A DNA stretch of 64,000 bases from Paenibacillus ehimensis NBRC 15659 (GTDB lineage Bacteria; Bacillota; Bacilli; Paenibacillales; NBRC-103111). Both the position numbers and the translations under genes were made by a program. Positions 23,805-32,759 of this stretch are shown here, piece by piece. How positions within the stretch are numbered: the first letter of the stretch is position 1; each line of letters starts with the position of its first letter. The stretch is from NCBI RefSeq assembly GCF_004000785.1, contig NZ_BILX01000001.1, positions 186,001-250,000 on the forward strand, given 5' to 3'. The notes below the pieces were generated by a model. That model saw only the letters and a program-made list of their open reading frames with translations, searched no databases and was not told where the DNA came from.

Positions 23805-24482
23805 ATGGATTGGGAATATCATCCTGTGCGGTTTGCCGCGGATCACGCCCCCGAGCTGCCGTTAACCTATATGACGAACGGCGCATGGTCCGGCCACCGC
23901 CGTTTCGCTTACGATCTTGTGCGCTTTGCCAAGCCGCGCCTGATTGCGGAGCTCGGCACGCTTTACGGTACCTCCTTTTTCAGCTTTTGCCAGGCGGTCA
24001 AGGACGGGAATTTGCCCGCCCGCTGCTTCGCCGTCGATACGTGGCAGGGCGATCCGCATACCGGTTATTATGGCGGCGACCATATCTATGAGGCCGTCCA
24101 AACCGTGACGCTCCGGGAATTTCCGGGCATCGGCTATCTGGTTCGCAGCAATTTCGACCAGGCCCTTGCCGGTTTTCCCGACGGCTCGGTCGATTTGCTG
24201 CACATTGACGGCTACCATACGTATGAAGCGGTGCTGCACGACTATACGACATGGTACCCGAAGCTGGCGGAGAACGGCATCGTCTTGTTTCACGATATCG
24301 TGGTCAGGCTGGGCGATTTCGGCGTGTACCGTTTGTGGGAAAGGCTCAGCGAACACCCGCATCTCGAATTTCCCCACTCCAACGGTCTCGGCGTCCTCTT
24401 CCCGAAGGGGTGTCCGCCGGCATTCCGGGCGGTGCTGGAGCATAAGGATGAGCTTGTCGCGCATTATATCCACGGGACCTGA
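23805..24482 (+). CDS. class I SAM-dependent methyltransferase
   Basis: A 225-residue enzyme. The SAM-binding motif I is RLIAELGTLYGTSFFSF; the acidic VDTWQGDPH and the active-site-like SVDLLHIDGYHTYEAV and NGIVLFHDIV are typical of the Methyltransf_24 type found in glycan and O-antigen clusters. It probably methylates a sugar residue, an inference from the glycosyltransferase gene 45 bases downstream. The ATG at 23805 has GGCGGTGG upstream at proper spacing; a GTG 12 bases earlier is embedded in that site. Confidence 0.85.
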   Translation: MDWEYHPVRFAADHAPELPLTYMTNGAWSGHRRFAYDLVRFAKPRLIAELGTLYGTSFFSFCQAVKDGNLPARCFAVDTWQGDPHTGYYGGDHIYEAVQTVTLREFPGIGYLVRSNFDQALAGFPDGSVDLLHIDGYHTYEAVLHDYTTWYPKLAENGIVLFHDIVVRLGDFGVYRLWERLSEHPHLEFPHSNGLGVLFPKGCPPAFRAVLEHKDELVAHYIHGT

Positions 24483-24527
24483 TGAGCCGGGATTCGCATT
24501 TTGATGAGGAATGGGAGGTGAGAAAAG

Positions 24528-25622
24528 ATGTATGCAATCCCCGATCAAGTCTACAACAAAACCATCGATTGGGTGATGGACTGCACGGCCTTCGACCGAA
24601 GCCTCATGCCGGAATTTTACAAGACGATCTATCCCGGGGAGACGCTTCATCTTGAGGCCCCTGGCGGATTCGATCCTCCGCGCTGGGCGAGCGAGTGTCA
24701 TTTCGATCCGGCCTTCGTGGCCGTCGTCCCGAACGGGCGCGTCATGACCGGGAACGGCTACGTGGTCACCCCGAACAACAAGCGGCTGCTCGATGTGGAG
24801 CTGTATTGCCCGGATCATGACGGAAGGCTGCTGCCGCCTCCGGTATACGTGGCGGAAACGGTGGCTACCTTGATCTGGGGATGGAATATGCCCGAGAAAG
24901 GCATTTTTACCCAAGCCGTGTACGGTCATTGGTTTTACGATATCCTGCCGCGCATTCATTTGCTCGAGCAAAGCGGCATCCCGATCGACAAATACTTGAT
25001 TGGCATGCTGCATCATCCGTTTCAATACGAGTCGCTCAGCATGCTCGGCTTTCCGATGCAGAAGCTGATTCAGGTCGACCGCAGCGATTTTCACCTGATG
25101 GCCAGCAAGCTGGTCGTGCCTGCGGTTCCCTTGATGGTTGGCAAAAGTCCGCGGTGGGCATACCAGTTTCTCCGCCAGCGGCTGGGAAACGGACAGCCGG
25201 CCGGGCAGGCCGGCGGGTATGAACGGATCTACGTCAGCCGGCAGGACGCGGCGGCGAGGTTTGTCGTCAACGAGGACGAAGTGATGAGCGTTCTGAGGGG
25301 GAAAGGGTTTACGAAGATTGTTCCGACGCCGCTGACGATGCAGGAAAAGATCGCGATCTACTCCTCCGCCAGCGTGGTTGTCGCTCCGTTCGGCAGCAGC
25401 AACATCAACATCACCTTCTGCAATCCCGGAGCGAAGCTTATCGAGCTGTCGCCGCGTACGGTCGTGGACAACTATTTCTGGAAAATATGCGGCCATGCCG
25501 GCGTCGATTATTACGAAGTCGTGTGCGACATCGAATACCCGCCCAAGCCCGCGGTAGGCGCCGACAATATCGTCGTCGATATCGACAAGCTGCTGAACGT
25601 GCTCAAGCTGGCCGGGCTCTGA
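24528..25622 (+). CDS. glycosyltransferase family 61 protein
   Basis: A 364-residue protein matching GT61 (formerly DUF563). Seen are WGWNMPEKGIFTQAVYGHWFYDILPRI (the conserved GHWFYD...P core), YERIYVSRQDAAARFVVNEDEV and the nucleotide-sugar end VVVAPFGSSNINITFCNPG. It has no membrane helix. It likely transfers a sugar onto a surface glycan, together with the methyltransferase before it, the acetyltransferase after it on the other strand, and the polymerase-like membrane protein downstream. GGGAGGTGAGAAAAG is a strong ribosome site. Confidence 0.85.
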   Translation: MYAIPDQVYNKTIDWVMDCTAFDRSLMPEFYKTIYPGETLHLEAPGGFDPPRWASECHFDPAFVAVVPNGRVMTGNGYVVTPNNKRLLDVELYCPDHDGRLLPPPVYVAETVATLIWGWNMPEKGIFTQAVYGHWFYDILPRIHLLEQSGIPIDKYLIGMLHHPFQYESLSMLGFPMQKLIQVDRSDFHLMASKLVVPAVPLMVGKSPRWAYQFLRQRLGNGQPAGQAGGYERIYVSRQDAAARFVVNEDEVMSVLRGKGFTKIVPTPLTMQEKIAIYSSASVVVAPFGSSNINITFCNPGAKLIELSPRTVVDNYFWKICGHAGVDYYEVVCDIEYPPKPAVGADNIVVDIDKLLNVLKLAGL

Positions 25623-25633
25623 CCCGCAAGCGG

Positions 25634-26212
25634 CTAGCCGACCGTATCGCAATAGCGGAAAAAAGCATCCATGTCGGTCGACAGCAGCAAGGGGACGGCC
25701 CGTTCGATTTGGTCCAGCGGCCAGTTCCACCATTCGATGCGGAGCAAGCGCTGAATCGTCGCTTCGGGAAACCGGTACTTAATAACCTTGGCCGGGTTTC
25801 CCGCCACGATAGCATAGGGAGGAACGTCCTTGCTGACAACGGCGCCCGCTCCGACGACCGCTCCGTGCCCGACCGTAACCCCCGACAAAATCGTCGCTCC
25901 CGAGGCAAGCCATACGTCGTGCCCGATCGTTACATTTCCTTTGCTCTTCGGATGGCCCGTAATGAAGGAGTACTTGGGCATCAAGGAGTTGAACGGGTAC
26001 GTCGTCACCCAATCGGGCCGATGCTCTCCACCGAGAAAAATCGTCACTTTGTCCGCAATGGAGCAAAACTTGCCGATGATCAGGATGCTGCTCTCGCCCC
26101 AAGACCGGATATCCGGATGGCCGTAGGTGAACTCCCCGATATAAATTTTGTTCTCTACCGTTCTCGAAGGCAGTTGAGTTCGCAGCGACTCGATCGGAGA
26201 TTGGCTATCCAT
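25634..26212 (-). CDS. CatB-related hexapeptide O-acetyltransferase
   Basis: A 192-residue left-handed beta-helix acetyltransferase. Hexapeptide repeats are visible from [20 protein letters not shown] through [33 protein letters not shown], and the active-site region has the usual [12 protein letters not shown] and GHDVWLA. The [13 protein letters not shown] ending is diagnostic. Members acetylate sugars, streptogramins or chloramphenicol; the glycan neighbours favour a sugar. It is convergent with the GT61 gene (11-base gap). GGAGGTGCCTGAGCG precedes the ATG. Confidence 0.9.
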   Translation of the reverse strand: MDSQSPIESLRTQLPSRTVENKIYIGEFTYGHPDIRSWGESSILIIGKFCSIADKVTIFLGGEHRPDWVTTYPFNSLMPKYSFITGHPKSKGNVTIGHDVWLASGATILSGVTVGHGAVVGAGAVVSKDVPPYAIVAGNPAKVIKYRFPEATIQRLLRIEWWNWPLDQIERAVPLLLSTDMDAFFRYCDTVG

Positions 26213-26287
26213 CGCTCAGGCACCTCCTTCCGGGTCGTGATATGCTAGGATATTCATTCTCCGCGGCCCTTGGCACACCGGAGGAGC

Positions 26288-26767
26288 TTATTTGGGCGAG
26301 TCTTCCCCCGGTTTGCCGCCGCTGCCGTTTCCGTTAAACAGCGCCTCTGTCAGTGTCCGCAGCTTATCCATCAGCTTGCCGTAGCCGAAGCCGACGAGAA
26401 ACGCGATGCCGATCTTCGCTTCCATCGAGGCGCCCGTCTGGAGCAGCATAATGCCGCTCTTGAACAAGACTATCGTCATCATGGCCGCCCCGGCGCACTT
26501 GATCGGACGAAGCAGGTACCACCAGTACCAGCGCGGAGTCATGCTGTCGTAATATTCGAAGAACAAGCGCATTCCGTACATGGTGCCTCCGATCGCTCCG
26601 GCAAGCGCATAGTAAGCGTACTCCGCGACGGGGGGAAGAAGCTTGACTCCAAGCCAATGCGTGACGCTGCCGCTGCGGATGGCGCCCGTCATCCAGAAGC
26701 TCCCGACGAACCAAATCAGCAAATAAACGAGCACTCCGAGCTTGAACCCATGTTCCCGGGTCATCAT
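26288..26767 (-). CDS. small polytopic membrane protein, unknown
   Basis: A 159-residue protein with about four hydrophobic helices (LGVLVYLLIWFVGSFWM, YAYYALAGAIGGTMYGM, AAMMTIVLFKSGIMLL, AKIGIAFLVGFGYG) and a polar Gly-rich tail. I do not recognise the family; the YESY-like aromatic loop RWYWWYLLR is distinctive. Two successive ATGs (26767, 26764) follow AAAGGGGCGGGAG. It may belong to the neighbouring glycan genes, but nothing in the sequence shows that. Confidence 0.65.
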   Translation of the reverse strand: MMTREHGFKLGVLVYLLIWFVGSFWMTGAIRSGSVTHWLGVKLLPPVAEYAYYALAGAIGGTMYGMRLFFEYYDSMTPRWYWWYLLRPIKCAGAAMMTIVLFKSGIMLLQTGASMEAKIGIAFLVGFGYGKLMDKLRTLTEALFNGNGSGGKPGEDSPK

Positions 26768-26943
26768 GGCTCCCGCCCCTTTCGCTTGCAACTTCTTCTA
26801 GTTCAACCTATGCGCTGTCCCGGAAAATGATGAAATGCGGGGATCGGATAGAAACATTATCCAGTTCCGGTGCGTCTAATGAATGGGGGAGAACGGGCCC
26901 TTGCCGCCTTTTCCCATCATACAGACGGAGTTGAATTATCGTA

Positions 26944-29382
26944 ATGAACACGCCTTATGTTTCAAGAAAGCAATGGCTGGAAAGCCGGGAGCAGGAAAAG
27001 GGGTCATTGCTTTTCTACTCGGTGCTCGGATTCGTCCTTTTGTTTCTGTTCATCGCCCCGTTTCACCAGGGATTGTTTCTGATGTTTTCCTACGAAGCCA
27101 AGCCGGGGAACAACATCTTCTACAACTTCCCGCTGTACAGCTCCTACATTTTTGTTTACATCGCCTTGTTTCTGACTTCGCTGTTTTTGATGACTTCGTT
27201 TAAAGCGACCGGCAAGCGGGACATGCTGGTGCTGGCGGTATGGCTTATTCCGCTCGCTTATCTCATACCCGTGCTGACCCGTCCGGCATCCCTGTACCTG
27301 GCCCTTCAAGGATTGTATGCCGAGATCATGTATGCGGCGTTTTTTGTGATCAGCTGGGTGCTGGCCCGGAACAAGAAAGGGGCGGCTCTCGTTCAGTACG
27401 GCATTCTGTATTCGGGGTACGCGCTCGTCATCTATGGGCTGCTGGTCTGGTATGGCAACATTCAGGCTCCAGGCGTCATCATAGCCGACAGCAACGGCAT
27501 GCGCTTAACGTCTTCCTTTACTTACGCCAACTCTTATGCCGCCTATCTGATTGCCATCATCCTGGGCGCGCTGTATATGATCGCATCTTCCTCCAAATGG
27601 GCCGCAGCCGCAGGAAACGCCTTGATTTTGGCGCCGGCTTTGCTGTCGCTCATCCTGACCTTGTCCCGCGGCGGTCTCGTGCTGCTTCCGGTCGTGCTGC
27701 TCGCGCTGCTGCCTTTCATCCGCTTGTCCGGGCAAATCGTCATGATTCTCAATCTGGGCGTAGCGGCGGCGGCCGCCTTCATCCTGTCCGGGCCCAGTAC
27801 GCGGATCGGAGCGGAATTGTTCAAGACCTCGAACGCAGCGCTGTCCGCGCAGGCTTGGCTTCAATTGGCGGCCGGGTCGGTTGTGGTAGCGCTGCTGTCG
27901 GCGGTCATTCACAAATACGTGCCTCCGGCGGTCGGGAAGCTGGAGGAAAAGTTCAAGCTTCGGTATGCCCGGCTCTGGTTCCCGCTGGTGATCGTGCTGG
28001 TCGGCGGCATCGGCATTGCGGTCGTGCTGAACAGCCAGTGGGTGCTGAACCTGCTGCCGGAGAACCTGCAGCAGCGGATTGCCAGCATCAACTTCCAGCA
28101 GCACAGCGTGCAGGAGCGGGGGTATTTTTATAAAGATGCGATGCAAATCGTAAACGAAGCGCCGTTGTTCGGGAAGGGCGGCGGGGCATGGGCCGCGCTG
28201 TATCAATCGCACCAAAGCTACGGCTATGCTTCGAACCAGGCTCATAACTTTTTGTTCCAGACCTTGACGGATATCGGTTGGGTCGGCGCGCTGCTGCTGT
28301 TCGCTTTTATCGGCTGCATCGCGTACTTTTACGTGCGTCATTATATCAAGCAGCATGAGACGGAAGACGGAAGGCGTCATTTCGTTTATTTCATCGTGCT
28401 GGCGTCCATCCTTGCCCACAGCTTCATGGACTTCGATTTAAGCTACGGTTACTTGTCCGCGCTTGTCTTTATAAGCTTGGGAGGACTGCTGGCGGGCGCT
28501 GCCCTGCCGGGAAATAAGGATCAAGAGCTGCCGATCGCATCGGGAAAAGCGAAATGGATTTACCCGGGGTTCATCCTGCTGCTGAGCTTGTGCATGCTAG
28601 TCGTATCGATTCGACTGCTGAAAGCGAACACCGAAGCGGGCAAGGCGTATCACGAGCTTTCGCAGGAGTCCGTCCAATTGGAAAAGTTTATCGGCTTCAT
28701 CGATAACGCCATGGAGCTTCATTCGACCAATGCGGATTATGCGCTGCTGAAGATTCGGATCCTGAACGACGTGTACAATCAGACGAAGGACAAGCAGTAT
28801 CTGCAGGAAGCGCAGCAGCTCGCCGCCCGGTTTATGGAAAACGAGCCTAATGCGCACGGCATCCACGAGAACCGGTACCAATGGGCGGTGCAGGACAATG
28901 CCCAGCAGGCGCTGGCGATTGCGAGCGAGTCGATCCCGAAATACCCGTGGGATATGATGTGGTACGAACGGGCGATGGTGCTTTCGTACGAGCTGGGATA
29001 CGCTGCGGGAGAGGCGAATAAAACGGCGGAACGAGATGCGTATTATCAAAAAGCCGTCGGCATTTATCAGCACGTGCAGGAAAAACGGGAGTCGCTGAAA
29101 TCAATCCCGTCTTCGATCAGCGTGCCTCCTTTCGAGATCTCGAAACCGATGTTGTTGGTGTTGGGGAGAATTTCCTACGACCAAGGCAAGTATGCCGAAG
29201 CGGCGGACATCCTGCGGCCGGCCTTGTCGGACAACATGGATTCCTCAGTGCATCGGTATATCGCGCGCTGGTACGTGGCGTCGCTGCAGAAGCAGGGCAA
29301 GACGGATCAGGCGTGGGTGGACAAGCTGGTCGCCAAAGATCCGAACGAAGCCGAGGAGCTCAAGAAGCTGGCGGGAGCCTAA
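26944..29382 (+). CDS. O-antigen ligase/polymerase-like membrane protein with TPR-like tail
   Basis: An 812-residue protein. The first ~560 residues carry many transmembrane helices with the O-antigen ligase (Wzy_C/WaaL) features: the large outer loop and the patterns LTLSRGGLVLLP and LFGKGGGAWAALYQSHQSYGYASNQAHNFLFQTLTDIGWVG. The C-terminal ~230 residues are soluble and helical with TPR-like periodicity (LKIRILNDVYNQTKDKQYLQEAQQLA, ADILRPALSD...WYVASLQKQGKTDQAW). This architecture is common in Bacillota surface-polysaccharide loci, where it polymerises or ligates lipid-linked glycans. The ribosome site CGGAG is far from the ATG and weak. Confidence 0.85.
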   Translation: MNTPYVSRKQWLESREQEKGSLLFYSVLGFVLLFLFIAPFHQGLFLMFSYEAKPGNNIFYNFPLYSSYIFVYIALFLTSLFLMTSFKATGKRDMLVLAVWLIPLAYLIPVLTRPASLYLALQGLYAEIMYAAFFVISWVLARNKKGAALVQYGILYSGYALVIYGLLVWYGNIQAPGVIIADSNGMRLTSSFTYANSYAAYLIAIILGALYMIASSSKWAAAAGNALILAPALLSLILTLSRGGLVLLPVVLLALLPFIRLSGQIVMILNLGVAAAAAFILSGPSTRIGAELFKTSNAALSAQAWLQLAAGSVVVALLSAVIHKYVPPAVGKLEEKFKLRYARLWFPLVIVLVGGIGIAVVLNSQWVLNLLPENLQQRIASINFQQHSVQERGYFYKDAMQIVNEAPLFGKGGGAWAALYQSHQSYGYASNQAHNFLFQTLTDIGWVGALLLFAFIGCIAYFYVRHYIKQHETEDGRRHFVYFIVLASILAHSFMDFDLSYGYLSALVFISLGGLLAGAALPGNKDQELPIASGKAKWIYPGFILLLSLCMLVVSIRLLKANTEAGKAYHELSQESVQLEKFIGFIDNAMELHSTNADYALLKIRILNDVYNQTKDKQYLQEAQQLAARFMENEPNAHGIHENRYQWAVQDNAQQALAIASESIPKYPWDMMWYERAMVLSYELGYAAGEANKTAERDAYYQKAVGIYQHVQEKRESLKSIPSSISVPPFEISKPMLLVLGRISYDQGKYAEAADILRPALSDNMDSSVHRYIARWYVASLQKQGKTDQAWVDKLVAKDPNEAEELKKLAGA

Positions 29383-29431
29383 GGCAGCCGGTCCGCGCCG
29401 GAGCACTTAAGGGGAGAGGAGCCGTGGCGGC

Positions 29432-30460
29432 ATGGAAGACTCGCGGCAGAACGCTGCGCCGGGAGAGGAGCGATGGCGGGAGAAAGCCGGCTGGGAGCGG
29501 GGGGAGCCGTTCGTACGCTTAAGTCTGGCGGAGCTGAACGGGCTGCTGGAGCCGGCGTTCCCCGGAAGGTCCGTCGAATTCGCGCAAACGCTCGGCGCAG
29601 GGCTGAGCAATTCGAATTATAAAATCCGCATGCGCGGGGAAGATCGGTCCTATGTGCTCCGCATTTATCGGGACGATGCGGACGTGCTCCGCAAGGAGGA
29701 GGCTATTGCCCGGCTGGTCCGGCCCGCGGTTCCGGTTCCAGCCTTCCTCTACACGGATGCCTCATGCTCCCGCTTCCCGCGGCCTTGGGCGCTGCTTGAG
29801 TGGCATGACGGGGAGCTGCTGTCGTCCCTGCGGCTGACCGCTGCCCAAGAAGAGCTCGCTTCCGCGGCGGCAGCGCTCGGGAGAACGCTGGCGCGCGTGC
29901 ATGCCTTCCCGTTTTCGGCCGCGGGTCTCTTCGGCCCGGAGCTTGAGATCCGCACGCCGATACGGCTGGACGAAGCGATGTTCGTCGGCTTCGCGGAGCA
30001 GAGCTTGATGCACGGCGAGGCCGGCCGTCTGCTCGGTCCCCGCCGGACCGAAGCGCTGTGGGCGCTATGCAAGCGTCATGGCGGGCTGCTGGAGGAGCAG
30101 CCGAAGGTGTACGCCTTGATTCATTCCGACTTTAACGGATGGAACGTGCTGCTGGCGCCGGATGGCTCCGGAGGGTATGAGGTAACGGCTGTGCTGGATT
30201 GGGAGTTTGCCTTTGCCGGTCCGCCGCTGGTGGACATCGGCAATATGCTTCGCTATGAACCGCCGGGCTCCGAGTTCGGGCGTCATTTCATTCGCGGCTA
30301 CGTGCAGGAGGGCGGCGCGCTGCCCGAGCGGTGGGAGCTGAAGTCCAGGCTGGCCGATCTGATCGCGCTGCTCGATCTGCTGAACGGGGCGGCGGATGCG
30401 CCGAACCGGGCCGCCGATCTCGTGCGGTTAATTGACCGCTTGTTGGCGGAGTGGGCATAG
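29432..30460 (+). CDS. phosphotransferase family protein (APH / choline-kinase fold)
   Basis: A 342-residue kinase-like protein. Seen are the ATP-binding lobe (FAQTLGAGLSNSNYKIRM, YVLRIYRDDADVLRKEEAI), the catalytic loop LIHSDFNGWNVLL (Brenner motif, H-x-D-x-x-x-x-N) and the metal-binding VLDWEFAFAGPPLVDIG. Relatives phosphorylate aminoglycosides, homoserine, choline or sugars; spore-coat CotS-like members also exist. Substrate not deducible, and this is not evidence of antibiotic resistance. GAGAGGAG lies about 10 bases before the ATG. Confidence 0.88.
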   Translation: MEDSRQNAAPGEERWREKAGWERGEPFVRLSLAELNGLLEPAFPGRSVEFAQTLGAGLSNSNYKIRMRGEDRSYVLRIYRDDADVLRKEEAIARLVRPAVPVPAFLYTDASCSRFPRPWALLEWHDGELLSSLRLTAAQEELASAAAALGRTLARVHAFPFSAAGLFGPELEIRTPIRLDEAMFVGFAEQSLMHGEAGRLLGPRRTEALWALCKRHGGLLEEQPKVYALIHSDFNGWNVLLAPDGSGGYEVTAVLDWEFAFAGPPLVDIGNMLRYEPPGSEFGRHFIRGYVQEGGALPERWELKSRLADLIALLDLLNGAADAPNRAADLVRLIDRLLAEWA

Positions 30461-30473
30461 AGTACGTTTTCGT

Positions 30474-30503
30474 GTATGGCGGCTCGGCCGATCGGACACA
30501 CTA
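30474..30503 (+). promoter_or_regulatory. candidate sigma-G (forespore) promoter
   Basis: GTATG (30474-30478), 18 bases, then CACACTA (30497-30503). This fits the sigma-G consensus gYATR-N17/18-CATnnTA with one mismatch. A start near 30510 precedes the AAGGAGG of the 30-codon ORF. Confidence 0.5.
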
Positions 30504-30538
30504 CGGGCGAATCCCAATTCCCGGAAGGAGGCGTCCCA

Positions 30539-30631
30539 ATGTCCCGAGACAATGCCAACAACAACGGCAAAAAGTCGCAGCCCGGCAACAACCGAGACTC
30601 GGAAGTGGCAGAGTCCAAAACGAAAAAATAA
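30539..30631 (+). CDS. 30-residue hydrophilic small protein, probably sporulation-expressed
   Basis: The ATG at 30539 follows GGAAGGAGGCGTCCCA, one of the strongest ribosome sites in the window. The 30 residues (MSRDNANNNGKK...ending SKTKK) are all polar, Asn/Lys-rich, with no Trp, Tyr, Phe, Leu or Cys. A perfect rho-independent terminator begins 13 bases after the stop, and a sigma-G-like promoter lies upstream, so a complete minigene is visible. The composition recalls tiny small acid-soluble spore proteins (SspN/SspP-like), but I see no diagnostic SASP motif. Confidence 0.6.
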   Translation: MSRDNANNNGKKSQPGNNRDSEVAESKTKK

Positions 30632-30643
30632 CGGGAATTCGCA

Positions 30644-30669
30644 GCCAGCCGTTCGCGGCTGGTTTTTTT
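30644..30669 (+). terminator. terminator after the 30-codon gene
   Basis: CCAGCC (30645-30650), loop GTTCGC, GGCTGG (30657-30662), then TTTTTTT. Confidence 0.9.
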
Positions 30670-30692
30670 GGGTTTATTTCGGTATACATCAT

Positions 30693-30722
30693 TTGGTAAA
30701 ATGGAGCGTAAACCGTTATACT
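30693..30722 (+). promoter_or_regulatory. sigma-A promoter of the aminopeptidase gene
   Basis: TTGGTA (30693-30698), 18 bases, TATACT (30717-30722), about 40 bases before the start codon. Confidence 0.6.
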
Positions 30723-30761
30723 GGGAACGTAGGACAACCTTTCATTTTTGGAGGAATCTTA

Positions 30762-32000
30762 ATGAGCACATTTGCCCAAAAACTGGAGAAATATGCAACG
30801 CTGGCCGTTCGGGTAGGCGCCAATGTACAGCAGGGACAAACGGTGGTCGTAATGGCCCCGGTCGCCGCCGCGGAGCTGGTCCGGCTTGTCGCCGTCAAGG
30901 CTTATGAGGCCGGCGCGAAGAATGTCATGGTGGAGTGGAACGACGAGGAACTGACGCGGATCAAATACAAGATGGCGCCGATGGAAGCGTTTCACGAATT
31001 TCCGATGTGGAAGGCGCAAGGCCTTCAGGAGCTGGCGGAGAACGATGCGGCCTTTATTCAATTTTACGGGCCGAATCCGGACCTGCTCAAGGACGTCGAC
31101 CCGGAGCGGGTCTCTACGGCGAACAAGACAGCTTCTACCGCGTTGAAAGGGTACCGCAGCCAGCTGATGGCGCACCGCGCGTCCTGGACGCTGATGGCTT
31201 ACGCCACCCCGGAATGGGCTGTGAAAATATTTCCCGATCTCTCGCCGGAGGCCGCTCTCGATGCTCTGTGGGAGCGTATTTTTGAAGCGACCCGCGTGAA
31301 CGCGGACGACCCCGTCGAGGCCTGGAAGGAGCATAATGCCCGCCTGGCCCGGACCGTGAGCTACTTGAACGAGAAACGGTACAAGCAGCTCGTCTACGAA
31401 GCATCGGGCACGAGCCTGACCGTGGACCTGCCGGAGAAGCACGTCTGGCTCGGCGGCGCGAAAGAGAACGCCAAGGGCATCCTCTTCAACCCGAACCTGC
31501 CGACGGAGGAAGTATTTACGATGCCCCGGCAGGACGGCGTCAACGGCGTGGTCCGCAGCACGAAGCCGCTTAATCACGGAGGCCAGCTTATCGACGGGTT
31601 CAGCCTGACGTTCAAGGACGGCAAAGTCGTCGATTTCTCGGCGGATCAAGGCTACGAGATGCTGAAGCGGCTGCTTGACACGGACGAGGGAGCGCGCAAG
31701 CTTGGCGAAGTCGCCTTGGTTCCGCACGAATCGCCGATCTCGAATACGAATCTGATCTTCTACAACACGCTGTTCGACGAGAACGCATCGAGCCATCTGG
31801 CCCTCGGGCAAGCGTATCCGGTCAATCTGGACGGCGGCACGGAGATGAAGGAAGAGGAGCTGTCCCAACACGGGGCGAACAGCAGTCTCGTGCACGTCGA
31901 TTTCATGATCGGCTCGGCCGACATGAACATCGACGGGATTACGCAGGACGGCGTACGGGAGCCGGTATTCCGCGCCGGCAACTGGGCGCTGCCCGTCTAA
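30762..32000 (+). CDS. aminopeptidase, M29 family (AmpS/PepS type)
   Basis: A 412-residue cytoplasmic metallo-aminopeptidase. The N-terminal domain opens FAQKLEKYATLAVRVGANVQQGQ, the family hallmark. The C-terminal metal site includes NASSHLALGQAYP and the HVDF of SSLVHVDFMIGSADMNIDG, with upstream acidic residues in VPHESPISNTN. Two metal ions are bound, and the enzyme removes N-terminal residues from peptides. GGAGGAATCTTA precedes the ATG at 30762; the frame extends upstream through the terminator and 30-codon gene without a ribosome site. It is a single-gene transcript with its own promoter and terminator. Confidence 0.95.
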   Translation: MSTFAQKLEKYATLAVRVGANVQQGQTVVVMAPVAAAELVRLVAVKAYEAGAKNVMVEWNDEELTRIKYKMAPMEAFHEFPMWKAQGLQELAENDAAFIQFYGPNPDLLKDVDPERVSTANKTASTALKGYRSQLMAHRASWTLMAYATPEWAVKIFPDLSPEAALDALWERIFEATRVNADDPVEAWKEHNARLARTVSYLNEKRYKQLVYEASGTSLTVDLPEKHVWLGGAKENAKGILFNPNLPTEEVFTMPRQDGVNGVVRSTKPLNHGGQLIDGFSLTFKDGKVVDFSADQGYEMLKRLLDTDEGARKLGEVALVPHESPISNTNLIFYNTLFDENASSHLALGQAYPVNLDGGTEMKEEELSQHGANSSLVHVDFMIGSADMNIDGITQDGVREPVFRAGNWALPV

Positions 32001-32008
32001 AACGGAAA

Positions 32009-32045
32009 ACGGAGCAAGGCGCCGAGGCGCTTCGCTCCGTTTTTG
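32009..32045 (+). terminator. terminator after the aminopeptidase gene
   Basis: ACGGAGC (32009-32015) and an inner GGCGCC/GGCGC pairing lead to GCTCCGT (32034-32040), followed by TTTT. Confidence 0.85.
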
Positions 32046-32062
32046 TATGCAGTGGATAGACT

Positions 32063-32632
32063 TTACGTTTGGTTTTTTTGCATGGAGTAGCATTTGCGGC
32101 ATACCGGCAAATAGCTTTCGTTGCCGCCGATGTGAATCTGCGCGCCCTCAAATACCGGCTTGCCGTCGGCAAGGCGCATATTCATCGTCGCTTTGCGGTC
32201 GCAGTACCAGCAGACCGTCTTGATCTCTTCGATTTTGTCCGCCAGCGCAAACAGATGATAGCTGCCCTCGAACAGCTGGCCGAGAAAATCCGCCCGCAGC
32301 CCGTACGCGATGACGGGAATGCCGAGCGTATCCGCGATTTCCGTGAGCTGCAGCACCTGCTGCTTGTTCAGAAACTGCGCTTCGTCGATCAGAATGCAGT
32401 TCGGCCGCTCGGCCGCCGCCATTCCGATCATGTCGAGGCTATCGTCAATGACGATGCCGTCCTTCTTCATCCCGATGCGGGAAGCGACGACGCCCACGCC
32501 GTCCCGGTCATCCACCGCAGGGGTGAAGAGCAGCACTTTCTTGCCTTGCTCCTCGTAATTGTGTGCGACGCGCAGTACTTCGATCGACTTGCCGCTGTTC
32601 ATCGTTCCGTAACGAAAATATAGCTTGGCCAC
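32063..32632 (-). CDS. tdk: thymidine kinase
   Basis: A 189-residue type II thymidine kinase of the salvage pathway (thymidine + ATP to dTMP). It has the P-loop YGTMNSGKS near the N-terminus, NCILIDEAQFL with the catalytic Glu, the lasso-like YGLRADFLGQLFEGS, and the zinc-binding pairs CWYC and CRKC. Length matches the family. The GTG start at 32632 is preceded by GGGAGAGGCGG and AGAGG. It is convergent with the aminopeptidase gene. Confidence 0.97.
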   Translation of the reverse strand: MAKLYFRYGTMNSGKSIEVLRVAHNYEEQGKKVLLFTPAVDDRDGVGVVASRIGMKKDGIVIDDSLDMIGMAAAERPNCILIDEAQFLNKQQVLQLTEIADTLGIPVIAYGLRADFLGQLFEGSYHLFALADKIEEIKTVCWYCDRKATMNMRLADGKPVFEGAQIHIGGNESYLPVCRKCYSMQKNQT

Positions 32633-32725
32633 GCCTCTAGTCCGCCTCTCCCTGAGAAATCACGAAGTTTATCATAGCATAAGTTGAAGGGGAGGTACAG
32701 GTTATCCCTTTATGCTGGTTAAATA

Positions 32726-32734
32726 TGGTACAAT
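32726..32734 (+). promoter_or_regulatory. extended -10 promoter of the putative metalloprotease gene
   Basis: TGgTACAAT gives an extended -10. Transcription would begin near 32741, which supports the start codon at 32760 or 32769 rather than the ATG at 32712, which lies upstream of the -10. Confidence 0.45.
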
Positions 32735-32759
32735 GAGGGCTACAAAGCTTGGAGAAGCG

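Noticed and set aside
23862-25733. 623-codon minus-strand open frame over the methyltransferase and GT61 genes
   Set aside because: The plus-strand proteins have clear families and ribosome sites; the antisense frame has neither.
29432-30460. Aminoglycoside-resistance gene
   Set aside because: The fold is the APH kinase fold, but many non-resistance proteins share it and no resistance-specific features are visible.
32712-32759. ATG at 32712 as start of the metalloprotease
   Set aside because: It lies upstream of the predicted -10 (32729-32734) and has no ribosome site at useful spacing.
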